Of a stretch of 5,647 bases of DNA, positions 1 through 4,977 are shown piece by piece. Origin of the DNA: Pseudomonadota bacterium (lineage in GTDB: Bacteria > Desulfobacterota > Syntrophia > Syntrophales > UBA5619). The translations under genes and the position numbers were made by a program. The DNA lies in assembly GCA_018827585.1 (NCBI GenBank), contig JAHJXP010000263.1:1-5647 (forward strand), in the 5' to 3' direction. Positions within the stretch are counted from its first letter, which is position 1. Every line of letters begins with the position of its first letter. Under the pieces are notes generated by a model. It saw only the letters and a list, made by a program, of their open reading frames with translations, ran no database searches and had not been told where the DNA came from.

Positions 1-135
1 CCCGAGGCCTTCTGGAAGATCCGTTTCGACCGCTTTCCGGGGATCGTCACCATGGATGCCCACGGGCGGAGCCTCCACGAGGAGCTGGGGAAGACCTTCG
101 ACGACCGCCTGGCGGCGCTTCTGCGATCCGGATAA
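1..135 (+). CDS. Class I fumarate hydratase-type Fe-S hydro-lyase, beta domain, C-terminal end (partial)
   Basis: Only the last 44 codons and the TAA stop are present; the start lies upstream of the window. The residues include AFWKIRFDRFPGIVTMDAHG and then SLHEEL. This resembles the C-terminal strand-turn of class I fumarases and tartrate dehydratase beta subunits, where a W-K-I/L-x-V-x-D-F-P-A-F-I/V-x-x-D-x-K-G pattern recurs (recalled family knowledge, not searched). These [4Fe-4S] enzymes reversibly hydrate fumarate to malate, or act on a related hydroxy acid, in the cytoplasm. In many anaerobes the alpha and beta parts are separate adjacent genes; whether that holds here cannot be seen. 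The frame is open to the window edge and codon use matches the other genes. A repeat copy begins 4 bp after the stop. Substrate is uncertain: fumarate is likelier than tartrate in a syntroph-like genome. Confidence 0.68.
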   Translation, partial: PEAFWKIRFDRFPGIVTMDAHGRSLHEELGKTFDDRLAALLRSG

Positions 136-139
136 ATTT

Positions 140-255
140 GACGACTTCGTAAAAAAGTCCGGATGCTGCGCTAAAGCTTCACCCTTCCCCTGCTTTCGCG
201 CGCCTTGCCGGAGCCTGCCCCGGCGAAGGCCGGGGGAGCTTTTTACGAAGCCGTC
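140..255 (+). repeat. Palindromic repeat, copy 1 (degenerate, plus orientation)
   Basis: The left end is GACGACTTCGTAAAAAAGTCC (one substitution and one extra A against the 20-bp arm of copies 2 and 3), followed by GGATGCTGCG. The right end is CTTTTTACGAAGCCGTC. The copy is 116 bp. Its core has lost the GCGTAC/GTACGC inner palindrome of the other copies, while retaining CGCGCGCCTTGCC. Just before the right arm it has gained a separate hairpin, CCCCGGC-GAAG-GCCGGGG (218-235). It starts 4 bp after the fumarase-like stop codon, so it may end or protect that transcript. Confidence 0.88.
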
Positions 256-262
256 CTAAATG

Positions 263-295
263 GAAGATCTCCGCAGCAAGCTGCGGAGGATCTTC
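263..295. repeat. REP-like hairpin with CAAG loop, first
   Basis: GAAGATC plus TCCGCAG (263-276) pairs with CTGCGGA plus GATCTTC (281-295). There is one bulged G at 288 and a CAAG loop at 277-280, giving 14 base pairs. No T-run follows, so it is not a classic intrinsic terminator. A smaller TCCT-CAAG-AGGA hairpin follows at 298-309. It resembles intergenic REP-type palindromes, but the family is not identified. Confidence 0.72.
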
Positions 296-330
296 GATCC
301 TCAAGAGGAACAAATAAATTCGTTTTCGCT

Positions 331-362
331 CGCTTACCCCGCGGCAAGCCGCGGGGTAAGCG
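331..362. repeat. REP-like hairpin with CAAG loop, second
   Basis: A perfect 14-bp stem: CGCTTACCCCGCGG (331-344) pairs with CCGCGGGGTAAGCG (349-362) around a CAAG loop (345-348). Stem and loop style match the hairpin at 263-295 (CCGCAG-CAAG-CTGCGG against CCGCGG-CAAG-CCGCGG). The pair, joined by an AT-rich linker (310-325), may form one bipartite repeat unit. The A+T content after the stem is low, which argues against a simple terminator. Confidence 0.75.
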
Positions 363-388
363 CTCGCGGGCGGATGAAAGGCTTTTGC

Positions 389-407
389 GACTTTTTACGA
401 GAGCGTC
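389..407 (+). repeat. Solo right arm of the palindromic repeat, abutting a start codon
   Basis: GACTTTTTACGAGAGCGTC matches 16 of 19 positions of the right arm GACTTTTTACGAAGCCGTC. No matching left arm is seen nearer than 140. It could be the original right end of an element beginning at 140 that was later interrupted, or the remnant of a separate copy. The next base begins the ATG at 408, so this arm supplies the only purine stretch (GAGAG, 399-403) available as a ribosome binding site. Confidence 0.55.
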
Positions 408-1610
408 ATGATTACGATCAACAGTTTTCTGCACCGGGAGGAGCTAAACGATATTATCCTCCGCTGGATGTACGATCAGGCGCGTCCGTCGGATGCCGAA
501 CTGATCGCGCGACTGGTCCATTTCAACCGCGTCTACGTATCCCGCTATCTGGAAAAGTTTGCCGGTCTCGTCTTCCGGGAACTCCACCCGGGAGAGCTTC
601 TGTCCCGTCCCGTCAAGCTCAAGGGCGAGCTGAAAGATGTGATCGTGGAGCAAGCTCTTTCCCACAGCGCCCGCAGCGAAGAACTGGTCCGGAATTACCG
701 GCAGAACCCGGGGCGCTACTACCGGGAGACCCCTTTTCACGGGACCCTCTACTTCCGCCGGCGCAACGGCTTGCTGGAATATGTCGGGTCAAGCCGGATC
801 AAGCGGGTCCGCCGTCTGGCGGAAAAGACGGCCCGGCGGATCATCGACAGGATCTTCGCTTCCATCAAGATGCATGCCGATACCTTGGCGTATGAAAGGG
901 CCCGCCGGTTGAACATCCCGCTGGAGCAGCTTTTTACGACTCCTGAAGACATGACGGAGGAGTTTCTCCGGGCAGAGAACAGACTTCTGAACGATCTGCG
1001 CGAAAGGAGGTTCATCGCGGGCGCGCAGGAGGGACCGGCGATCAACGACGTCGCCGGCGTGAAGGTGATCCTCGAGGAAGCCGAACAGCGGAAGCTCAAG
1101 GAGCTCTTCGAGAGGCTCCCGAACTGCGAGGTCCTGGAAGAGGAGCGCCACATCGGACGGTACAACGCCGTCAATCTGCTCGTTCGCTTCCGGCCGCCCC
1201 GGGAAGAGATCCTGGCCCGCCCCCTCGGCCGGAAGATCCTGGAAGTCATGCAGGCAAGGGGGGTTGCCCCGGAGGATGCCGAGAGGTCCTTTGCCGAATT
1301 TGTCCGCTCGGGGGAGGAAGACGTCCTGCTGGAGATCATCCTCTCCACCTATCAGGAGATGCTGGAGAGCGAGATAGGCTGCTGCATCCACGAGGACAGG
1401 ATCATCGAGCAGAGGCTCTTTCAGCAGTACCGGGGGCCGCTGGCGAGGAACATCCAGTACCTGCTGGAGTACCTTTTTATCTTTCCCGCCTCCGGGCGGA
1501 AGGAGTTCGGCGAATTGCCGATCAAGCTCTGGAACCGCTACCTGCCGGATTACTTCGACGAGATCCTCAAGAATCTCTTCGGCATCCCGCCGGATAACTT
1601 CCTGGATTAG
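408..1610 (+). CDS. Uncharacterised 400-residue protein, possible highly diverged RelA/SpoT-like nucleotidyltransferase fold
   Basis: I do not recognise the family with confidence. The protein is soluble (no signal peptide or membrane segment), charged and mostly helical. An arginine-rich helix lies at residues 128-150 (SRIKRVRRLAEKTARRI). Three segments in the second half line up in order with the RelA/SpoT synthetase domain. D214-V-A-G-V-K-V parallels the D-x-x-G-x-R metal-site strand. G250-R-Y252-N-A-V-N parallels G-Y-x-S-x-H. L308-E309-I-I-L-S-T314, then E322-x-G324 and H328, parallels V-E-x-Q-I-R-T followed by A-E-x-G-x-A-A-H at the same spacing. About 42 extra residues separate the second and third segments. 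The PK lysine, the QIRT arginine and the GYxSxH histidine are replaced, so (p)ppGpp synthesis is doubtful. There is no HD hydrolase motif. ATG 408 is the first in-frame start after the TGA at 375-377; the ribosome site is weak. It converges with the carboxypeptidase gene. Confidence 0.8.
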   Translation: MITINSFLHREELNDIILRWMYDQARPSDAELIARLVHFNRVYVSRYLEKFAGLVFRELHPGELLSRPVKLKGELKDVIVEQALSHSARSEELVRNYRQNPGRYYRETPFHGTLYFRRRNGLLEYVGSSRIKRVRRLAEKTARRIIDRIFASIKMHADTLAYERARRLNIPLEQLFTTPEDMTEEFLRAENRLLNDLRERRFIAGAQEGPAINDVAGVKVILEEAEQRKLKELFERLPNCEVLEEERHIGRYNAVNLLVRFRPPREEILARPLGRKILEVMQARGVAPEDAERSFAEFVRSGEEDVLLEIILSTYQEMLESEIGCCIHEDRIIEQRLFQQYRGPLARNIQYLLEYLFIFPASGRKEFGELPIKLWNRYLPDYFDEILKNLFGIPPDNFLD

Positions 1611-1626
1611 GCATGACGCTATTATG

Positions 1627-1751
1627 GACGGCTTCGTAAAAAGTCCGCAGGCAAGGCGCGCGATTCCTGAGGAATGAGGCGTACTGTTGCGTACGCCGCA
1701 ATGACGAAGGATGAAGCGCAACGCAGCATCCGGACTTTTTACGTAGCCGTC
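1627..1751 (-). repeat. Palindromic repeat, copy 2 (full length, minus orientation)
   Basis: This complete 125-bp copy has 20-bp ends GACGGCTTCGTAAAAAGTCC (1627-1646) and GGACTTTTTACGTAGCCGTC (1732-1751) that pair at 19 of 20 positions. Inner palindromes are ATTCC-TGA-GGAAT (1663-1675) and GGCGTAC-TGTTGC-GTACGCC (1678-1697). Its reverse complement matches copy 3 at 92 of 101 positions without gaps. It fills the gap between two convergent genes, starting 16 bp after the 408-1610 stop. Its last bases provide two of the three bases of the carboxypeptidase TGA stop. A bidirectional termination or transcript-separating role is plausible. Confidence 0.92.
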
Positions 1752-2580
1752 ATCCCTCTCGCTCCCCAACCAGCCGGAAGCCTTCATCGAGCAGCTTTTC
1801 CGTCTCCCGCGCGCGGATTGCCGGGGTCTTGGCGCCCATGACGACGGCGATCAGGCGGGTCTCCCCGCGCTTGGCCGTGGCCACGATGTGATATCCCGCC
1901 TTGCGGACCCAGCCGGTCTTCAGGCCGTCAGCGTTGGGGTAGCGCGCAAGGAGGACGTTCCGGTTGTGCCGGGTGATGTCGCGGTAGGTAAAGTACTGCT
2001 GGGAGTGGATGTCCAGCGCTTCCGGAAAGCGCTGCAGATACTCGCGGGCCAGGATCAGCATGTCCTTCGCCGTCGTGACCTGCCCTTTGGCGGGGAGTCC
2101 GTTCGGATTCTTGAAGACGCTCTGCTTCATGCCGAGCGCCCGGGCCGTCCGGTTCATCCGCGCCACGAACTTCTCCACGCTGCCCCCGATGTGTTCGGCG
2201 ACGGCCACGGAGGCGTCGTTGGCCGAAACCACGGCCACCCCCTTGAGAAGCTCCTCCAACAGGATATCGCTTCCCGCCTCGACAAACATTTTCGAACCCC
2301 CGGTCCGCTCCGCCTTCCGGCTGATCTTCACCGGATCCCCCGGCCGGACGCGGCCGTCCCGGATCGCCTCGTCGGCGAGGTAGAGGGTGAGGACCTTGGT
2401 GATGGAGGCCGGCTGGATCGGGGCGTTCGGATTCTGGGCGAAGAGGACCCGGCCGGTCGTCATATCCATGAGGATGGCCGAGTGGACGGCAAGCTTCAGG
2501 TTTTGTGCCGCCGCCAGGTTCGGCGACAGGCAGATGGCCATAAGGACCGCGCAGAAAATCGCAACGCGTTTTGTGATCAT
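1750..2580 (-). CDS. Secreted D-alanyl-D-alanine carboxypeptidase (S11 family, PBP5/6-like, short form)
   Basis: This 276-residue serine carboxypeptidase removes the terminal D-Ala from peptidoglycan pentapeptides in the periplasm, limiting cross-linking. All three active-site motifs of the penicillin-binding fold are present: S59-I-T-K62 (nucleophile and lysine), S119-A-N121, and K221-T-G223. Residues 1-25 form a Sec signal peptide: basic MITKR, a hydrophobic stretch, then AAA before Q26. The protein ends about 50 residues after KTG, so it lacks the beta-rich C-terminal domain and amphipathic anchor of E. coli PBP5; it is probably soluble in the periplasm. The start at 2580 is chosen because AGGAGG lies 7 nt upstream and the signal peptide begins there; an in-frame ATG at 2625 would overlap the upstream gene and bury the signal. 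It lies 16 bp after the HD-GYP gene, probably in one operon. DacC/DacF-type naming would fit. Confidence 0.95.
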   Translation of the reverse strand: MITKRVAIFCAVLMAICLSPNLAAAQNLKLAVHSAILMDMTTGRVLFAQNPNAPIQPASITKVLTLYLADEAIRDGRVRPGDPVKISRKAERTGGSKMFVEAGSDILLEELLKGVAVVSANDASVAVAEHIGGSVEKFVARMNRTARALGMKQSVFKNPNGLPAKGQVTTAKDMLILAREYLQRFPEALDIHSQQYFTYRDITRHNRNVLLARYPNADGLKTGWVRKAGYHIVATAKRGETRLIAVVMGAKTPAIRARETEKLLDEGFRLVGEREG

Positions 2581-2587
2581 CTTTTTT

Positions 2588-2593
2588 CCTCCT
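2588..2593 (-). promoter_or_regulatory. Strong ribosome binding site for the carboxypeptidase gene
   Basis: On the minus strand AGGAGG lies 7 nt before the ATG at 2580. It decides the start over the longer frame opening at 2625. It lies within the short gap after the HD-GYP stop (TAA, 2599-2597), so the second gene can be translated independently of the first on a shared message. Confidence 0.9.
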
Positions 2594-2596
2594 AAC

Positions 2597-4285
2597 TTAT
2601 CTTTTCCGCTCCGGGGCGCCGGCAAGAGCGTTGCCAGACGGCGTCATCACGCCGGCGTCCTGAAGGTACTCCGGCGCCAGGCGGCGGATAGCCTCATCCA
2701 CATATTCCGGCGCAAAGTGGCTGCCGCGGTATAGACGGAGGCCCTGGGGAAGGCAACGCAGAAATGCACTGACGACCTCCGGCGCAAAGTGGCTTCCCGC
2801 CTCCTTCTGGATGATCGAGATCGCCTGCATCAGGGGCATGGCCCCACAATCCATTGTCTTGCTCCCGTCGTATTTGGGGTATTCCCGGCGGGAGGTCAGG
2901 GCGTCGAACACATCGGCCACCGCTATGATCTTCGAACCGGGGGCGATTTGATCGCCGGTCAGGCCGTCCGGATAGCCATGGCCGTTGACCTTCTCGTGAT
3001 GGCGCCAGGCGATCTCCGGGACCGACCTCAGGTGGCGGGGGAAATGAAACTTGTCGAGAATGGTCTTGGTCTTGACCGGATGGCTGTTCATCTCTTCCCG
3101 TTCTTCGGGCGTGAAGACGCCGTCCTTGAGCAGGACGGCGTCGCGGATCCCGATTTTGCCGATGTCGTGGAGCATCGCCGCCAGCCGGAGGACCTCGATG
3201 TCGTTCCTGTCGAGATTCAGCTCCCTGGCGATCAGCAGGGAATATTCGGTGACCCGCAGGGAGTGGCCCGCGGTGAGAGGGTGCCGCGCATCGACGGTGG
3301 CCGACAGGGTGCCGATCGAACTGTTGAAGGAAAGCCTCGCCTCATCGATCAGGAACGAATTCTCCAGGGCGATCCCCACCTGAGAGGCGAGGCTCTTCAT
3401 GAAGACTTCATCCTTCAAGTCGAAGCTGGCCCCGTTTTTCTTGTTGATGACCTGGAGGACGCCGATCATCTCCCCCGTGGGGCTCTTGACGGGCAGGCTG
3501 AGAACGGACCGGGTCCTGAAATTGTTGATCAGATCGAAGGAGCGGTCGAAATAGGGGAGCTCCCAGGCGTCGGCGACATTGATCACCTCCCCCGTTTCGG
3601 CCACCCGTCCGCTGATCCCCTTGCCGATGGGAAGGGTGATCGGATCGATCCCTTCGGCGACCTTGGTCCACAGCTCGTGCTTGTCCCAGTCGATCACATA
3701 GAGGCTGGTCCTCTCGACCGCCATGACTTGGGTCACCCGGCTGATGATCAGCGGGAAGAGGCGGCTGGATTCCAGCTCCGCGGTCAGATCGGAGGCGAGC
3801 GCGATCAGGCTGGCCAGCAATTCCTTCAGTTGTTCCCGCTCGGCGAGCTGATCCGCTGCGGTCTGAAAGATGTTGTTGAACGACTGGATCAGGCTCTGAA
3901 CCTCGTTCTCATCGCCGGTGTCCGCGGCGGCGCCGACGGTCTCAATGCGATAAATTTCCCCGGCTTCGATCTGCTGCTCTCCGAAGCTCTTCTTCCCCTC
4001 GATCACCTCCGCCGATTTGGCGCGGATTTCCCGGGTCAGTCCTTCCAGGGATCTGATTCTGCGGAACATCAGAAAAAAGCTCAGGAGCGGAAAGAAGAGC
4101 ATGACGAGAAGCCCGTAGGCGAGCGTTTCGCCTAACAGACCGCTCTTGTCGGCTTCAATGAAGGGCTGGAGATATTGATTGCAGATGAAGATGACGATCA
4201 GGAGGGGAAGCATCGAGGAGAGGACGAAAAAAACCAGAAAGATCTTCCTGGATTTTTCTTCCGCTATCGGTTTGAAGGGCTTCAT
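2597..4285 (-). CDS. Membrane-bound GAF/HD-GYP protein, predicted cyclic-di-GMP phosphodiesterase
   Basis: 562 residues. Two membrane helices (about 14-36 and 54-75) flank a periplasmic loop of only about 18 residues. A HAMP-like linker follows (about 76-150, ending E-V-Q-S-L-I-Q-S-F-N-N-I), then a GAF domain (about 165-312) and an HD-GYP domain (about 325-515). The GAF domain has N281-K282, F288 and D292-E293, matching the NK-x(n)-F-x3-DE signature of cyclic-nucleotide-binding GAF domains. The HD-GYP domain keeps the expected metal and catalytic residues: H341, H373-D374-I-G-K377, H402, H429-H430-E, G437-Y-P439 and D458. HD-GYP enzymes hydrolyse cyclic-di-GMP to pGpG or GMP; activity here is inferred. 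After the domain the motif GSHFAPE occurs twice (497-503, 521-527). The ATG at 4285 is the first after an in-frame TAA and has only a weak ribosome site. It precedes the carboxypeptidase by 16 bp, and a promoter is predicted about 200 bp upstream. Confidence 0.94.
   Translation of the reverse strand: MKPFKPIAEEKSRKIFLVFFVLSSMLPLLIVIFICNQYLQPFIEADKSGLLGETLAYGLLVMLFFPLLSFFLMFRRIRSLEGLTREIRAKSAEVIEGKKSFGEQQIEAGEIYRIETVGAAADTGDENEVQSLIQSFNNIFQTAADQLAEREQLKELLASLIALASDLTAELESSRLFPLIISRVTQVMAVERTSLYVIDWDKHELWTKVAEGIDPITLPIGKGISGRVAETGEVINVADAWELPYFDRSFDLINNFRTRSVLSLPVKSPTGEMIGVLQVINKKNGASFDLKDEVFMKSLASQVGIALENSFLIDEARLSFNSSIGTLSATVDARHPLTAGHSLRVTEYSLLIARELNLDRNDIEVLRLAAMLHDIGKIGIRDAVLLKDGVFTPEEREEMNSHPVKTKTILDKFHFPRHLRSVPEIAWRHHEKVNGHGYPDGLTGDQIAPGSKIIAVADVFDALTSRREYPKYDGSKTMDCGAMPLMQAISIIQKEAGSHFAPEVVSAFLRCLPQGLRLYRGSHFAPEYVDEAIRRLAPEYLQDAGVMTPSGNALAGAPERKR
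2706..2794. repeat. In-gene direct repeat encoding a duplicated GSHFAPE motif
   Basis: The 17-mer TCCGGCGCAAAGTGGCT occurs at 2706-2722 and 2778-2794, exactly 72 bp (24 codons) apart, in the 3' part of the HD-GYP gene. On the coding strand both copies read GSHFAPE-x-V. Beyond the 17-mer only scattered positions agree, so this is an old partial duplication or convergence and not a fresh tandem copy. Confidence 0.85.
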
Positions 4286-4484
4286 CTGAGACCGTGCCCG
4301 CCTTTCCCGTTATCCATCGCTCTGCGGTCCTGTGACCGGGGTTGTGTCGCGCAATTGCCGTCCTGCAGGCAGGCGGCTTCGCTGCGCCCCGGCCGTCCTG
4401 ATCCACTGCCGACAGCCGCTTGCGGAGTTAGGCGCATAGAGCCGCCCTGACCGCACCCGACCGGATGATCCGCCGGTGGCCTGA

Positions 4485-4513
4485 TCTATATGCGAAAAGG
4501 AGAAGGATGTCAA
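4485..4513 (-). promoter_or_regulatory. Predicted sigma70-type promoter for the HD-GYP/carboxypeptidase operon
   Basis: Read on the minus strand, a consensus TTGACA (4513-4508) is followed by a 17-bp spacer and TATAGA (4490-4485; four of six consensus positions). Transcription would start near 4478, giving a leader of about 190 nt before the HD-GYP ATG at 4285. The perfect -35 box and ideal spacing make this the best candidate on that strand. Confidence 0.62.
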
Positions 4514-4618
4514 TCCGATTCCTTGAGTTTCCGCTGGTTAGGAATGCGTTGCCGCCACCTGCAGCGCGGCGGCGTCATTTTTTACGGCGACTGTGTTCCG
4601 CTTTATATTGCGCATGAC

Positions 4619-4647
4619 TGGATATTTAAGTTGCCTTCCTGTATAAT
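4619..4647 (+). promoter_or_regulatory. Predicted sigma70-type promoter for the small membrane protein/GAF operon
   Basis: TGGATA (4619-4624; four of six matches to TTGACA), a 17-bp spacer, then a perfect TATAAT (4642-4647). The surrounding 4600-4650 stretch is AT-rich compared with its flanks. Expected start near 4654 leaves a leader of about 65 nt before the 4719 start. Confidence 0.65.
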
Positions 4648-4718
4648 TCTTCACCGAGGCGGCGGGGAGCGCTGCGACAACAAGCCCTTTCCGTGAGGGC
4701 GACCGGGAGGCAGGAAGA

Positions 4719-4949
4719 TTGGGAGAGATGAATACATACATGGTCCTGGGGGGATTTCTGATCATGCTCATCTGTCAGGACGTCATCGCCGTCAAGGCGT
4801 TCAAGAAGAGCGCGCGGGAGGGGCTTTTATGCGCCATCGTTCCCGGCTACGCGCTCTATTATGAAAGCCGGGAGGAGAACAAACAGATGGAACCCCTGCT
4901 CGGCTGGCTGGCCGGTTTCGGGATCGTGCTGCTGGGTATTGTGCGTTGA
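4719..4949 (+). CDS. Small two-helix membrane protein of unknown function
   Basis: 76 residues from the TTG start. Hydrophobic segments at about 8-25 (MVLGGFLIMLICQDVIAV) and 59-75 (PLLGWLAGFGIVLLGIV) look like membrane helices. They are joined by a basic stretch (K26..K30, R33), a semi-hydrophobic GLLCAIVPGYALYY (35-48) and the charged ESREENKQ. The GLLC-x-x-VP-x-Y-x-LYY pattern recalls small uncharacterised membrane proteins of other bacteria, but I cannot name a family. TTG at 4719 is chosen because GGGAGG lies 8 nt upstream; ATG at 4728 (GGGAG only 2 nt away) or ATG at 4740 are alternatives that only trim the N-terminus. A predicted promoter lies about 70 bp upstream. The GAF gene follows 28 bp after the stop, so the two are probably co-transcribed. 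Confidence 0.75.
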   Translation: MGEMNTYMVLGGFLIMLICQDVIAVKAFKKSAREGLLCAIVPGYALYYESREENKQMEPLLGWLAGFGIVLLGIVR

Positions 4950-4964
4950 GCGAAAAAGGCGAAC

Positions 4965-4970
4965 AGGAGG
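4965..4970 (+). promoter_or_regulatory. Strong ribosome binding site for the GAF protein
   Basis: AGGAGG, extended to AGGAGGTGA, lies 7 nt before the ATG at 4978. It sets the GAF start there and excludes the in-frame ATG at 4861, whose extra 39 residues would overlap the membrane protein gene and are rich in W, C and R. Confidence 0.9.
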
Positions 4971-4977
4971 TGAAGGC

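Larger units (their letters stand above)
4286..4718. other. Divergent intergenic control region
   Basis: This 433-bp region separates the minus-strand HD-GYP operon from the plus-strand membrane protein/GAF operon. It holds one predicted promoter per strand (entries 4485-4513 and 4619-4647). Between the minus promoter and the HD-GYP start lies a GC-rich leader of about 190 nt with several short inverted repeats: CGGTC-CTGT-GACCG (4325-4338), an imperfect GCCG/CCTG..CAGG/CGGC stem (4357-4375), CCGCTTGCGG (4416-4425) and ACCGG..CCGGT (4460-4476). I could not match it to a riboswitch. GCCCT..AGGGC (4684-4700) is a small stem just before the plus-strand ribosome site. No convincing gene is present; open frames here overlap the promoters and look non-coding. 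Confidence 0.7.

Noticed and set aside
133..261. TAAAT on both sides of repeat copy 1 as a possible target-site duplication.
   Set aside because: The two copies are not directly adjacent to the element ends (2 bp and 1 bp away), one includes the upstream stop codon, and copy 2 shows no flanking duplication.
140..407. Clustered palindromes considered as a CRISPR array.
   Set aside because: No regularly spaced identical repeats with unique spacers; arms occur at irregular distances and no cas genes are present.
927..942. AGCTTTTTACGA inside the 408-1610 gene, identical to 12 bp of the repeat copy 1 right arm.
   Set aside because: No further similarity on either side, and it encodes in-frame protein; probably chance.
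789..1787. A long minus-strand open frame of 332 codons opposite the 408-1610 gene.
   Set aside because: It would run through the repeat and overlap the carboxypeptidase 3' end, has no ribosome site, and its composition looks antisense; the plus frame has normal amino acid use.
2789..4135. A long plus-strand open frame of 448 codons opposite the HD-GYP gene.
   Set aside because: It is a mirror of GC-rich codons; the minus-strand product has full domain structure and catalytic residues, while this one is low-complexity G/D/R/L with no family features.
4427..4433. GTTAGGC, matching the 3' core of an integron attC site.
   Set aside because: No complementary RYYYAAC core lies upstream within the intergenic region; the nearest GCCTAAC (about 4131-4137) is inside the HD-GYP gene, about 290 bp away, and there is no integrase or cassette structure.
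4507..4617. A 36-residue open frame (ATG to TGA) preceded by AAGGAGAAGG.
   Set aside because: It overlaps the -35 box of the minus-strand promoter, is arginine-rich with no recognisable domain, and its ribosome site is only 4 nt from the ATG. The longer frame from 4490 is equally unconvincing.
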